Of a stretch of 64,000 nucleotides of DNA, positions 53,168-62,026 are shown piece by piece. The stretch is from Hyphomicrobiales bacterium (GTDB taxonomy: Bacteria; Pseudomonadota; Alphaproteobacteria; Rhizobiales; Rhizobiaceae). Every line of letters begins with the position of its first letter. Position 1 is the first letter of the stretch. The position numbers and the translations under genes are program-made. The notes under the pieces were generated by a model that worked only from the letters and a program-made list of their open reading frames with translations, searched no databases and was not told where the DNA came from. Location of the stretch: NCBI GenBank assembly GCA_021775455.1, contig JAJFHU010000012.1, forward strand, positions 1 through 64,000, read 5' to 3'.

Positions 53168-53782
53168 TCACGCTTTCGCAGGGTCACTAACTTTCATGCT
53201 GGTGCGTTTGGAAAACGTATCCAGCATCTGTGTTAGTATTGGCCTCTCTTTGCGCCAATCAAGATCCGAAAATCTGTAGTCAAGATAACCGAGTGCGCAG
53301 GCAACCGATATTGATCCAATATGAACTTCAGGCAATCGCGCACCGCGCCACATCTCCAGCGTATCAAGCGCTTTTACTATTTTTTCCACTTGCGCATCTA
53401 CCCAACCGTCCCATTGCTTGCCTTCAGGCCGTAATGCCTTTTCATATCGACTTGCGACAGCTGCATCCATAATGCCGTCACCAATGGATTGCGTAACCAG
53501 CACATTGTATCGCTCCATGCCGGAAGCCGGCAGCAGCTTGTCACCTTCGTTTAAACTGTCAAAATACTCACAAATCACCCGGCTATCGAACAGCGAATGC
53601 CCATCTTCAAGTGCCAGGCTTGGGATTTTACCAAGGGGATTGTGCTTGAGAAGTTCCGGATTTGCATCAAGCGGAGAAGTTGCAATGTTCACCAACTCAA
53701 CCTGATCCGCAATGCCAGCTTCGTGAGCCGTGACAATCGCCTTTCGGGCAAACGGTGATGCAGGTGAATAATACAATTTCAT
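53168..53782 (-). CDS. Glutathione S-transferase
   Basis: 204 residues. Thioredoxin-like N-terminal domain (YYSPASPFARKAIVTAHE, cis-Pro region GKIPSLALEDG, then LFDSRVICEYFD) and helical C-terminal domain. Convergent with the Rieske gene with a 12-bp gap. Substrate unknown. Confidence 0.92.
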   Translation of the reverse strand: MKLYYSPASPFARKAIVTAHEAGIADQVELVNIATSPLDANPELLKHNPLGKIPSLALEDGHSLFDSRVICEYFDSLNEGDKLLPASGMERYNVLVTQSIGDGIMDAAVASRYEKALRPEGKQWDGWVDAQVEKIVKALDTLEMWRGARLPEVHIGSISVACALGYLDYRFSDLDWRKERPILTQMLDTFSKRTSMKVSDPAKA

Positions 53783-54192
53783 GATTGTCTTCCTTGTAGA
53801 GAGACAGGCGACCTCAGCCCGAATCCAATGTCATAAAGTTAGCCGCATCTACCGAAAATGCCTACTGGTCATTTGCGCAATTTGACTTGAATAAGGTGCC
53901 GCAAGCGCCTTGTGGGAAGCTTGCGCTGCCCATTTATCGTGTGTGGGTTGATAAATTTCAGCGCTTGCGGCGTGACCGGGTTGTGTGGGTTGTGGGGCCC
54001 GGTCGTAAAAACCATACAACGATAATTTGCTACAGACTATCCCGAAACCACATCAGATGTTCAATTTTTGCCCGATTTTAGGATAAATTTCCCTATACTT
54101 TCGTATAATATGGCATGATATCGAGTGCAAATTGGTATTGCTACATCAAAGCGAAGAAATTAAATTATTGAGCTAGGCTATTGATATTATAG
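53783..54192. other. Gene-free region with two inverted repeats
   Basis: 410 bp. GCCGCAAGCGC (53898-53908) matches GCGCTTGCGGC (53961-53971), and GACCGGG (53974-53980) matches CCCGGTC (53998-54004); the word GTGTGGGTTG occurs twice. The right part is AT-rich. This could encode a small RNA; an open frame at 53887-54081 looks non-coding. Confidence 0.5.
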
Positions 54193-56517
54193 CTAGTTTC
54201 TAAGAGCGACACCATTATTCAGCAAGTGACGGACTCGCTCCAGTGTTTGCGGTGTTTTGGCCAACTTCAAAAAGCTTTCACGTTCACGTGCAAACATTTC
54301 AACCTCATCCACAGATACTATTTCCGCGCCTTCACCCCCGGTTATGATTCGCGCAATGGCACTACCAACGGTAAGATCGTGTGGGAAAAAAATGCCTTTT
54401 TTGACGCCCTTTTCGAGAAATTCAACCATCGATTCGTGCACTTCACCGCCTGCCAGTACGAATTCCGGCTTCTCACGGGGTGTATAATCTGATGATATGT
54501 CGCTGAGTGCGTTACGGGCTGCTTCAACCAAGCGGTCTCGGTTCATCACCTGCCTATCCCGGTCTGGCAGAAAATACATCAATGTAGCAGCCTCGTCGGG
54601 AGAAGTTGCGGTCTGCCCATACCCAATCTGGTTGAATGTATTGCGGGCAGCTTTCTGCCAGTCCCCGGTTTTTTGATACCAGCGCCAATAGGTTTCCTTA
54701 ACGCCACCACCGCCGGGTACAAGCCCAACTACAGATTCAACCAGACCAAGCACTGAATTGGCGTGGGCAACAACCAGGTCACAATGTGCAAGGACTTCAA
54801 ATCCTCCACCAATTGCAAGGCCTGACGGTGCACCAACAACCGGTACGGGACAGTATTTTAACGCAGCAACAGCTTCTTGAAAACCTGCCAAAAACTGATC
54901 GATGCCATCCCAATCACCTGCTTCCATCAGTTCCAGAAAACGCTCCAGATTAACACCGGCGGAAAAATGCTGTGCATCATTGTGAACTATAATCCCGGGT
55001 CCGGGATCAGCAGCCGCAGCCGATACAATCTTCATACAATTAGCGTCCAGCGCATTCGCCTTGGTATGAAATTCAACTAACCGCACACCATCATCCAGAT
55101 GGAATAAGCTGGCACCTGAATTCTCCAATGCCGGTTTGAGTGTTTTGCGTTTCATGTGAAAACGGACAACACCTTCAGGCAGTTGAACCGGCTTGAGTCT
55201 CCCTCCCCAATGTCTGACTTTCAGCTCACCGCCATCAACTGCATAGACGGGATTGTCACCCAAAATGCGAAGATACTCAGGAATATCCCATTTTTCAGCT
55301 TCGAGCCTTTCAACGAACTTTCCAGAGCCAATGGTATCAATCAGTTCAAACGGACCCTTCACCCAATTGTAGCCAAGCTTCATCGCATCATCGATATCCT
55401 GGGGTGAATGGGTGACATCTGGCAGAAGACTTGCTGAATAGGTCAAGATCCGGGCAAGCACGTTCCAGGCGAATTTGGAGAGTTTATCTTCGCCCTCCAG
55501 AAGCATTCCCAAACCTTCTTTTTCCGCACGCACTGCAAGTTCTGGCAATTCTTCCATGCGCGGGCGCCATTCGCAGGACTGTAAGTCAAATGCATACTTG
55601 CTGCCACTTTCATCTTCTCGATAAAATCCGCCTTTGCCCTTGTTGCCTAGGAATCCACGTTCAACCTGATCGTTGACGACCCGGTTTTCGCCACCAACTT
55701 CATGAAATGGATCTCCTTGATCCAGGATCGTATTCAGGGAACGAACAACGTCACCCATCAAATCCAGACCAATCAAGTCATAAAGCCCAAAAGCACCGGT
55801 CTTGGGTACACCCATTGGACGCCCAAACATTGCATCCGCTTCTTCAATTTTCAGTCCCAGTGTTACCGCCTCATGTACGGCTGCCTGCAAGGCAAACACA
55901 CCAACACGGTTACCAAGAAAACCTGGAGTATCAGCACATCGAACAACACCCTTGCCCAGCATCCGGTCATTGAAATCGGCAAGAATTTCTATCACATCAT
56001 CCCGCGTTTCTTCACCGCGAACTAGCTCCAGCAAACGCATGTACCGAACTGGATTGAAGAAGTGCGTAATCGCAAAACGCTCTTTTATGTCCTTGGGCAA
56101 GCCCTCGGTCAAAAGTGAAATCGGAATGGTCGAGGTATTGGAAGTTACCAGTGTAGTCGGCTTTAGATGCGGCAACAGATTGTTGTAAAGGGTTTTCTTG
56201 ATGTCGAGACGCTCAACGATTGCTTCAACGATCCAGTCGCACTGCCCCGCCTTGGCCAGATCGTCCTCAATGTTTCCGGTGCTTATAAAGTCCACATTGT
56301 CTTGTTTCATCAGCAGGGGAGGATCGGATTCCTTGATCCGGGCAATCGAGGCATTGGCTGCAGAGTTCCGGTCATTTTCCCTGGAAGCTACATCCAGAAG
56401 CAGAACTTCCAAACCTGCATTAGCAACTTGTGCGGCGATACCGGAACCCATGGTTCCAGCTCCAATTACACAAATCTTTTTGATTTCAGAACCTCTGCCC
56501 ATACTTGCCTGCGACAT
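54193..56517 (-). CDS. 3-hydroxyacyl-CoA dehydrogenase/enoyl-CoA hydratase (FadN-like)
   Basis: 774 residues. The order is FadN-like: NAD-binding hydroxyacyl-CoA dehydrogenase first (ICVIGAGTMGSGIAAQVANA; TSNTSTIPIS; HFFNPVRYM), then an enoyl-CoA hydratase domain from about 480 (APSGLAIGGGFEVLAHCD, LVPGGGG). Acts in beta-oxidation. Its start directly abuts the stop of the hydrolase gene, so it ends an operon with metY and the dmdA-like gene. The hydratase part could handle an unsaturated sulfur-containing acyl-CoA, but this is speculation. Confidence 0.9.
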   Translation of the reverse strand: MSQASMGRGSEIKKICVIGAGTMGSGIAAQVANAGLEVLLLDVASRENDRNSAANASIARIKESDPPLLMKQDNVDFISTGNIEDDLAKAGQCDWIVEAIVERLDIKKTLYNNLLPHLKPTTLVTSNTSTIPISLLTEGLPKDIKERFAITHFFNPVRYMRLLELVRGEETRDDVIEILADFNDRMLGKGVVRCADTPGFLGNRVGVFALQAAVHEAVTLGLKIEEADAMFGRPMGVPKTGAFGLYDLIGLDLMGDVVRSLNTILDQGDPFHEVGGENRVVNDQVERGFLGNKGKGGFYREDESGSKYAFDLQSCEWRPRMEELPELAVRAEKEGLGMLLEGEDKLSKFAWNVLARILTYSASLLPDVTHSPQDIDDAMKLGYNWVKGPFELIDTIGSGKFVERLEAEKWDIPEYLRILGDNPVYAVDGGELKVRHWGGRLKPVQLPEGVVRFHMKRKTLKPALENSGASLFHLDDGVRLVEFHTKANALDANCMKIVSAAAADPGPGIIVHNDAQHFSAGVNLERFLELMEAGDWDGIDQFLAGFQEAVAALKYCPVPVVGAPSGLAIGGGFEVLAHCDLVVAHANSVLGLVESVVGLVPGGGGVKETYWRWYQKTGDWQKAARNTFNQIGYGQTATSPDEAATLMYFLPDRDRQVMNRDRLVEAARNALSDISSDYTPREKPEFVLAGGEVHESMVEFLEKGVKKGIFFPHDLTVGSAIARIITGGEGAEIVSVDEVEMFARERESFLKLAKTPQTLERVRHLLNNGVALRN

Positions 56518-57318
56518 TTAGTTGAGACCTTCATAGAATTTCTGGAGATGTTTGTTGATTTCAACCGGCTGCTCGGCGGGAAGCATATGCCCTGCTTTTT
56601 CAAGCACGATCAACTGATTGTTGGGTAGCGCTTCGGCAAGTTTCATTCCAAACTTGAGCGGCGTCATTCGATCTTCCTCAGCAAAAATGCAAAGTGTTGG
56701 GCATTTGATGCTGGAAGCAGCCGCCAGACCATTTTCGTAACCTCCGCAGGATCGCAGGTCTGCCGGTAGAGCATCAGGTGAATTGAGCGCCATGGTCTGC
56801 AATCCGGACCCTATGAGAGACGCTCCGGGCACAGTATTGTCACGCGCATGGGCCACCCGACCTGAACCCCATGAAATCATCATGTCAAAAGCTTTTTGGG
56901 GCTCTTCTTCAGACCACTTGATCAAGGCTTCATTGGTGGGTATCGCCGCAGCCGTTGCAATAAACGTAGCGGACGATACACGCTCTGGTTTCTGGTAAGC
57001 TGTTTCAAGTATTACAATTCCACCTTGGCTATGACCGACCAGATGCGCCTTGTCGACGTGCAACGCATCAAGCACGTCAACAATCCAGGCACCCATCGCT
57101 TCAATTCCCTGGATCGGATCACCACCAGAAAGACCGTGGCCAGGCAAATCAGGCGCGATTACGTTGTAGCCACTGTAGGCAAATCGGCGAACCTGTTGCG
57201 TCCATGTCAGGCGACTTTGTCCAGACCCGTGAACAAACACTATCAGCGGTTGGTCATCCTTGTGGCTACGGCCTCCCGCCGAGACATTTATTGTCACGCC
57301 ATTTACGTCAAACTTCAT
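56518..57318 (-). CDS. Alpha/beta hydrolase
   Basis: 266 residues. Nucleophile GHSQGG near residue 97, acid in EEDRMTPL and His in KAGHMLP complete the triad; FVHGSGQSRLTW forms the oxyanion region. Overlaps metY by 4 bases (ATGA) and abuts the fadN-like gene, so the three are translated together. Could be a thioesterase or ester hydrolase. Confidence 0.9.
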   Translation of the reverse strand: MKFDVNGVTINVSAGGRSHKDDQPLIVFVHGSGQSRLTWTQQVRRFAYSGYNVIAPDLPGHGLSGGDPIQGIEAMGAWIVDVLDALHVDKAHLVGHSQGGIVILETAYQKPERVSSATFIATAAAIPTNEALIKWSEEEPQKAFDMMISWGSGRVAHARDNTVPGASLIGSGLQTMALNSPDALPADLRSCGGYENGLAAASSIKCPTLCIFAEEDRMTPLKFGMKLAEALPNNQLIVLEKAGHMLPAEQPVEINKHLQKFYEGLN

Positions 57319-58616
57319 GACTTGCCTCCGACCCGCGAGGCAGCCTTCAAGGCCCGGTCAAAATCACTCTTGATATCTTCAATACTCTCAAGCCCAACAG
57401 ACAATCGGATCATGTCATCAGAAAGCCCTCCTGCCTTCATGTCTTCAACAGAAATATGGGAGTGCGTAGTCGACGCCGGATGAATGACCAGCGTCTTGGC
57501 GTCACCCACATTCGCAAGGTGCGAGGCAAGTTGAAGATTTTCCATGAAAGCTTCACCGCCTTTGCGCCCATTGGCGACACCAAACGCGATAATTGAACCC
57601 GCACCGCGTGGTAGTATTTTCTTCGCAAGGTCATGGCCAGGATGATCCGGAAGCGAGGGATGACGAACCCACGAAACGGCCTCGTGGTTTGTCAGATAAT
57701 CAAGCAGCGTATGGGTATTCTCCATGTGTCGCTTCATGCGTAGTGGAAGTGTTTCTATCCCCTGAAGCAGATGAAATGCATTGGTCGGGCTGAGCGCTGC
57801 TCCAAAATTGTACATGCCTTCAGCGCGCATGCGCATGGTCAACGCGATTGGACCAAATTCTTCCCAAAACACGATGTCATCCAGAGCATAGTGGGCACTC
57901 GTAAGCGTCGGAAATTTGTCATTCTGACCCCAGTTGAAGTTACCACCATCGATAACGGCACCACCGATCGCAACACCGTGACCACCAAGCCACTTGGTGA
58001 CCGATTGGATAATGATGCTTGCGCCAAGTTCCAAAGGTTTGCACAGGTATGGGGTTGCAAAAGTCGAATCCACCATCAGTGGAATGCCAGCATCCGCTGC
58101 GATTTTCCCAACCGCTTCCACGTCCAGGATATCGAGGCCCGGATTACCGATAATTTCTCCAAAGATGAATTTGGTGTTTGGCTGGATCGCTGCCTTTAAT
58201 GCATCCATGTCTGTCGGTGAGACAAAACTTGTCTCGACACCAAAACGCGGAAAAGTGTTTTTGAGGAGATTGATGTTTGCGCCGTACAGCTGAGAAGTGG
58301 AGACAATATGATCCCCGGCGCTAACGAGCATTGTGGCGGCCAGATGGAGTGCGGCCATGCCAGACGCTGTGGCAACACAAGCTGCACCACCTTCCATCGC
58401 TGCCAGTCGTTGCTCCAGAACAGCAACCGTCGGATTGGAAATCCGCGTGTAAAGATGCCCGCCCTGCTCAAGGTTGAACAACGCTGCCGCATGGCGCGAA
58501 TCCTTGAAAACGTATGATGTGGTTTGATGAATTGGCACCGCTCGTGATCCGTGCTCCGGATCGGGGACATGCCCCGCATGCAGGGCCAACGTTTCCAGGT
58601 CGTAAAAATCGGACAT
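57315..58616 (-). CDS. metY: O-acetylhomoserine sulfhydrylase (MetY)
   Basis: 433 residues of the Cys/Met metabolism PLP family. PLP-binding Lys in QSVTKWLGGHG, substrate region HLYTRISNPTVAVLEQR. Makes homocysteine from O-acetylhomoserine and sulfide, or methionine directly from methanethiol. Lies 93 bp after the dmdA-like gene on the same strand and overlaps the hydrolase gene, which suggests use of sulfur from demethylated DMSP-like compounds. Confidence 0.93.
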   Translation of the reverse strand: MSDFYDLETLALHAGHVPDPEHGSRAVPIHQTTSYVFKDSRHAAALFNLEQGGHLYTRISNPTVAVLEQRLAAMEGGAACVATASGMAALHLAATMLVSAGDHIVSTSQLYGANINLLKNTFPRFGVETSFVSPTDMDALKAAIQPNTKFIFGEIIGNPGLDILDVEAVGKIAADAGIPLMVDSTFATPYLCKPLELGASIIIQSVTKWLGGHGVAIGGAVIDGGNFNWGQNDKFPTLTSAHYALDDIVFWEEFGPIALTMRMRAEGMYNFGAALSPTNAFHLLQGIETLPLRMKRHMENTHTLLDYLTNHEAVSWVRHPSLPDHPGHDLAKKILPRGAGSIIAFGVANGRKGGEAFMENLQLASHLANVGDAKTLVIHPASTTHSHISVEDMKAGGLSDDMIRLSVGLESIEDIKSDFDRALKAASRVGGKS

Positions 58617-58709
58617 GATATCCTTCCGAACAATGGTATGGGTTTCTGTGGCTAAGAATGTTTTGCCAGACTTCCATTGAATAGGAAACCAACGGACATC
58701 AATATCCGG

Positions 58710-59828
58710 TTATTCTGGAATTTCAAATGGTAGCTTCACAACCGTTGCATCCAACGCGCCGGCATCAGCACAAACGGTCACTTTGATACCTGCTTCCGAG
58801 TGCGCTGTTTCGATCAATCCAACACCGATGTTGGAATTGATGCGAGGGGACCAGGCAGCAGCAGAAGCAAATCCAATTTGCGAACCATCCATCAGTATTG
58901 GCCAGCGGTGCTGGCTGCTAGAAGCGATACTTTCACCGGAAATCAAAAACCCAACGAACTGTCTCTTGATACCTTCTGCATGAATTTTCTTCAGCGCTTG
59001 TTTGCCTACAAATTCGTCTTCGCGATCCAGATCTACATATTTACCCAATCCGACTTCATACGGATTGGTTTGGGCGTCCGTGTCGGCACCATAGGAAAGT
59101 AATCCGCTTTCAAGCCGTTCGATATAGTTTGGACATCCGGGACCAATTCCATGAGGTTGGCCAGCTTCCTTCACCAGATCCCAAAGCTGATGTCCTTTTG
59201 TTTGGTCACGCAAATAGAGTTCATAACCACCTTGTTTGGACCAACCCGACTTCGCCACAACCAGAGGAATACCCTCAACTTCCGTTTCCCGGAATGCAAA
59301 ATATTTCAACTCGCGAACCCAATCACCAACCAGTGGAGCCACAACATCAACGGCTTTTGGACCCTGAACTGCGAGTGGCGAGACATAGGGATCATAAACT
59401 TCAACATCCATTCCACGCTCGCCCGCAATGGCACTTGCCCACAGCAAAATATCGCTGTCTGCAATCGACAACCAGTATTCATCGGAGGAAATGGGTAGCA
59501 ATACGGGATCATTGATTATCGTTCCGCGATAATCAACCAGCGGAACGTAGCGTCCCTGCCCAATGTTCAAACCACCAAGATTGCGCGATGTTAAATAACG
59601 AGTCAGATTTTCTGCATCCGGACCCTTCAGCGCCACTTGACGTTCGCATGTAACATCCCACATCGACACACCATCAACCAGTCGTCGATACTCTCCTATA
59701 GGATCGCCATACGATGTCGCCATATAAGTGCGATTATAGATTGAAAAATGGGTTACACCCTCTTCCACCGTTTTTTCGAAAAAGGGTGACTTTCTAATAC
59801 GCGATCCAACAGAAATTTCCAAACCCAT
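58710..59828 (-). CDS. DmdA-family folate-dependent demethylase (putative DMSP demethylase)
   Basis: 372 residues of the GcvT fold. Blocks shared with DmdA in memory: WDVTCERQV, INDPVLL, SIADSD, SPLAVQGPKA, SGWSKQGGYELYL, GPGCPNYIERLESGLLSYG and TNPYEVGLGKYV. DmdA moves a methyl group from dimethylsulfoniopropionate to tetrahydrofolate. The N-terminal region differs from marine DmdA, so another sulfonium or N-methyl substrate remains possible. GGAG five bases before ATG 59828. First gene of an apparent operon with metY. Confidence 0.82.
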   Translation of the reverse strand: MGLEISVGSRIRKSPFFEKTVEEGVTHFSIYNRTYMATSYGDPIGEYRRLVDGVSMWDVTCERQVALKGPDAENLTRYLTSRNLGGLNIGQGRYVPLVDYRGTIINDPVLLPISSDEYWLSIADSDILLWASAIAGERGMDVEVYDPYVSPLAVQGPKAVDVVAPLVGDWVRELKYFAFRETEVEGIPLVVAKSGWSKQGGYELYLRDQTKGHQLWDLVKEAGQPHGIGPGCPNYIERLESGLLSYGADTDAQTNPYEVGLGKYVDLDREDEFVGKQALKKIHAEGIKRQFVGFLISGESIASSSQHRWPILMDGSQIGFASAAAWSPRINSNIGVGLIETAHSEAGIKVTVCADAGALDATVVKLPFEIPE

Positions 59829-60144
59829 ATCAGCTCCATCAATAGAAGATTGTTGCGCATTTTGACTAATTTTTAGATTGCCTTACCGCAATACACAAAC
59901 AGACCATTTTGCTAAAAACGACACGGTCGCCTGAAACCTCACGAAATATGACTTTATGATGCCAAATTTTGATTTGGTGCAACTTTAAATGTATGGGAGC
60001 TTGGTTGCCGTGATCGCCAAAGATTGACCTTATTTCACGCACCATTTCTTCTAACTGTGGTCGGAATTTTCTACTAACTATTGCCTCGTCCATTCGCAGC
60101 CAGTTGCGGATGAAATTGTGCAACATAAAAGCGAAAAAGCGAAC
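59829..60144. other. Upstream region of the dmdA-like operon
   Basis: 316 bp between divergent genes. It should hold the promoters of the dmdA-like operon and the small secreted protein. A weak minus-strand frame lies within it (listed separately). No operator palindrome recognised. Confidence 0.5.
59866..60126 (-). CDS. Possible small hypothetical protein
   Basis: 86 codons (or 75 from ATG 60093). The sequence looks protein-like, basic and amphipathic, but there is no ribosome binding site and it fills the promoter region of the dmdA-like operon. Doubtful; codon statistics would decide. Confidence 0.3.
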   Translation of the reverse strand: MLHNFIRNWLRMDEAIVSRKFRPQLEEMVREIRSIFGDHGNQAPIHLKLHQIKIWHHKVIFREVSGDRVVFSKMVCLCIAVRQSKN

Positions 60145-60423
60145 ATGAAACCATATTACAAACGACGAACATCCAAACTGCTGTCAGCCACAGCAGCGGC
60201 ACTGCTAATTTCCAGTGCTGGCACTTTTCCAGCAAGTTCAGACGATTGTTCTGACGAAATTGCGAACGTTGAAGCAGCCCTGTCCACAGCAAACATTACA
60301 GCCGAAGACATGGTCAAAGTTGAGGTCGGTCATGCAACGGCTGTGAGCAAGCAGGTAGCCGGTGACAGCGCGGGTTGTGTGGAAGATCTGCAAGAAGCAA
60401 AGTCCATTCTTAATCTTGAGTAG
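60145..60423 (+). CDS. Small secreted hypothetical protein
   Basis: 92 residues from ATG 60145. A basic start (KPYYKRR) and hydrophobic stretch end in SSAGTFPASS, a signal peptide. The mature part is acidic, helical, and has two Cys (DDCSDE and AGCVED) that could pair. Function unknown. Confidence 0.7.
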   Translation: MKPYYKRRTSKLLSATAAALLISSAGTFPASSDDCSDEIANVEAALSTANITAEDMVKVEVGHATAVSKQVAGDSAGCVEDLQEAKSILNLE

Positions 60424-60438
60424 TGGACAGGCCGTTTT

Positions 60439-60473
60439 CCTGACTGTTCCTCCAACAGTCCATGACAGTCAGG
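60439..60473. terminator. Inverted repeat after small secreted gene
   Basis: CCTGACTGT (60439-60447) and ACAGTCAGG (60465-60473), perfect 9-bp arms, 16 bp after the stop codon. No T-run. Confidence 0.4.
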
Positions 60474-60525
60474 AGATCGAACGGGATGCTGGTATCTCTG
60501 TAGCAGGAAACACCAAGTGTCCTGA

Positions 60526-60563
60526 GAAATCGGCCACGCAAGGCGGAAGGCGTGGCCGATTTC
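60526..60563. terminator. Perfect 14-bp hairpin between convergent genes
   Basis: GAAATCGGCCACGC (60526-60539) and GCGTGGCCGATTTC (60550-60563). Very stable; lies between the small secreted gene and the end of the calcium-binding gene. No T-run, so termination is inferred from position. Confidence 0.5.
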
Positions 60564-60604
60564 CTCAAACACAACAATTTCATCTCAATTGTCGTGAATT
60601 TTTC

Positions 60605-61624
60605 CTATTGGGTTGATCTTATTATGATGTCATCAAAAACGGCAGAGCCGTTATTAGACGTCCCACCTGACGGGGTATCCGGTATGTCATTTGCTGAGCC
60701 AGTTGACTGGGCATCTGGAAGTATGAAATTGTCCGGGTTACTGCGCAACAGATCCGCACTTACTCCAATCACTGTGATGCTCCCTTCTTCAATTGCCACA
60801 TTTACGGTAGAACTGGTACCGGTTGTGCTATCTGATTCAATTCGTCGGTAAGTATCGCCCGGTAATGATATAACCGCATTGCCATTTTCATCATCTTGAA
60901 TCTGCAAATCGTCAACAGACTGGATTTGCTCCGCATCATTGGAATATCTACCGTTTTCTAAACTTTGATAATAGACAAAACTCGACAGATTTATCTTGTC
61001 AACACCAGGTTCAAAGTCTGTAATTATGTCGTGACCCATTGAAGGAGAAGCGATATTTCCCGTTGGAAAATTGTCATCACCAGTTGATCGGGTTACATAT
61101 CCGCCTTCTTTCGAAAAGCTGAAACGATCTTCGCCTTCGTCGCCAGTCAATCGATCATTGCCTGCCCCCCCATCTAGAACATCAATACGACCATCTCCCG
61201 TGATCAAAATATCTTCGCCGGCACCACCAAGCAAGGTATCTATGCCATTGCCGCCATCCAAAATATCATTCCCATCATGGCCTTCCATATAGTCGTTGCC
61301 CCTGTCCCCAAAAAGCAAATCATCACCAGCATAACCTTTGACATGATCATTTCCATTTCGGCCATCAATAAAGTCCTCACCACTACCTCCGAAAACTCCA
61401 TCGTCACCTGGACCACCTGAAATCATGTTTCCTCCTTCACCTCCCTGGATTTCATCGTCACCTGGACCACCAGACAGACGACTGAAATTGTTGCCGCCCC
61501 GTATATAATCATTCCCCTCCCTGCCATCATAAGAATCTCCAACTTCCGCACCCATGACAACATCTCGTCCTGCGGTGCCGAACTTTTGATCATTGTTTTG
61601 TGCGCTTGCCGCACTCAAACGCAC
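60605..61624 (-). CDS. RTX-type calcium-binding repeat protein
   Basis: 339 residues from GTG 61624. At least ten GGxGxDxxx nonapeptides between residues about 30 and 170 (for example GGPGDDEIQ, DGRNGNDHV, GGAGEDILI) form calcium-binding beta-rolls; a C-terminal beta-rich domain follows (DIITDFEPGVDKINLSSF), as in type I secreted proteins. The start is doubtful: the ribosome binding site is too far, and another frame upstream (61590-61715) has a better one. Probably extracellular. No type I secretion genes nearby. Confidence 0.85.
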   Translation of the reverse strand: MRLSAASAQNNDQKFGTAGRDVVMGAEVGDSYDGREGNDYIRGGNNFSRLSGGPGDDEIQGGEGGNMISGGPGDDGVFGGSGEDFIDGRNGNDHVKGYAGDDLLFGDRGNDYMEGHDGNDILDGGNGIDTLLGGAGEDILITGDGRIDVLDGGAGNDRLTGDEGEDRFSFSKEGGYVTRSTGDDNFPTGNIASPSMGHDIITDFEPGVDKINLSSFVYYQSLENGRYSNDAEQIQSVDDLQIQDDENGNAVISLPGDTYRRIESDSTTGTSSTVNVAIEEGSITVIGVSADLLRSNPDNFILPDAQSTGSANDIPDTPSGGTSNNGSAVFDDIIIRSTQ

Positions 61625-61715
61625 TGTAAAATTCGTCCTTTAGGATTGTTGATTCCCGGGTTGCATCTGTCTGTGCCTGCAAATTTACCGACATTGAATT
61701 TTCCGTAGTAGTCAA
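61590..61715 (-). CDS. Short reading frame overlapping the calcium-binding gene start
   Basis: 41 codons from TTG 61715 (GAGG about 8 bases upstream), or from ATG 61694, in a frame offset by one from the RTX gene. It may be the true N-terminus of that protein, separated by a one-base change near a TTTT run at about 61630, or a translational leader, or chance. Confidence 0.3.
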   Translation of the reverse strand: MTTTENSMSVNLQAQTDATRESTILKDEFYSAFECGKRTKQ

Positions 61716-62026
61716 TTTATTATTCCTCGTTATTGCGTTGGTTCAGTGTTCCAAACCACCTGTTTAAGATCTGCAGCCAGATTTCTTTACCAATAGCGGT
61801 TCAAATCTGTGCAATTACTCACATGTATTCGAAGATGAATAGGAGCAATGCTCCCAATGGCAGCGTCGATCGAAGTTGAGTAAACGAGACATAAATATGT
61901 ATATTTATTATCAATGTAAATTATTTTATATATATATTAATTAATTTATTTAAAACATTGAACAGAAAGAAAGCTGATTTTGAGAACAATCATTAACGCG
62001 TCAAAATTACACCAGTTGAATGAACG
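61625..62026. other. Gene-poor AT-rich region upstream of calcium-binding gene
   Basis: 402 bp. The stretch 61890-61960 is almost only A and T, with TATATATATATTAATTAA; a small hairpin GGAGC-AAT-GCTCC lies near 61841. A binding place for a silencer such as a MucR/H-NS-type protein is possible. Only the short frame at 61590-61715 enters it. Confidence 0.5.

Noticed and set aside
53887-54081. Open frame of 64 codons in the gene-free region
   Set aside because: It runs through both inverted repeats, begins at TTG without a ribosome binding site, and shows no protein features.
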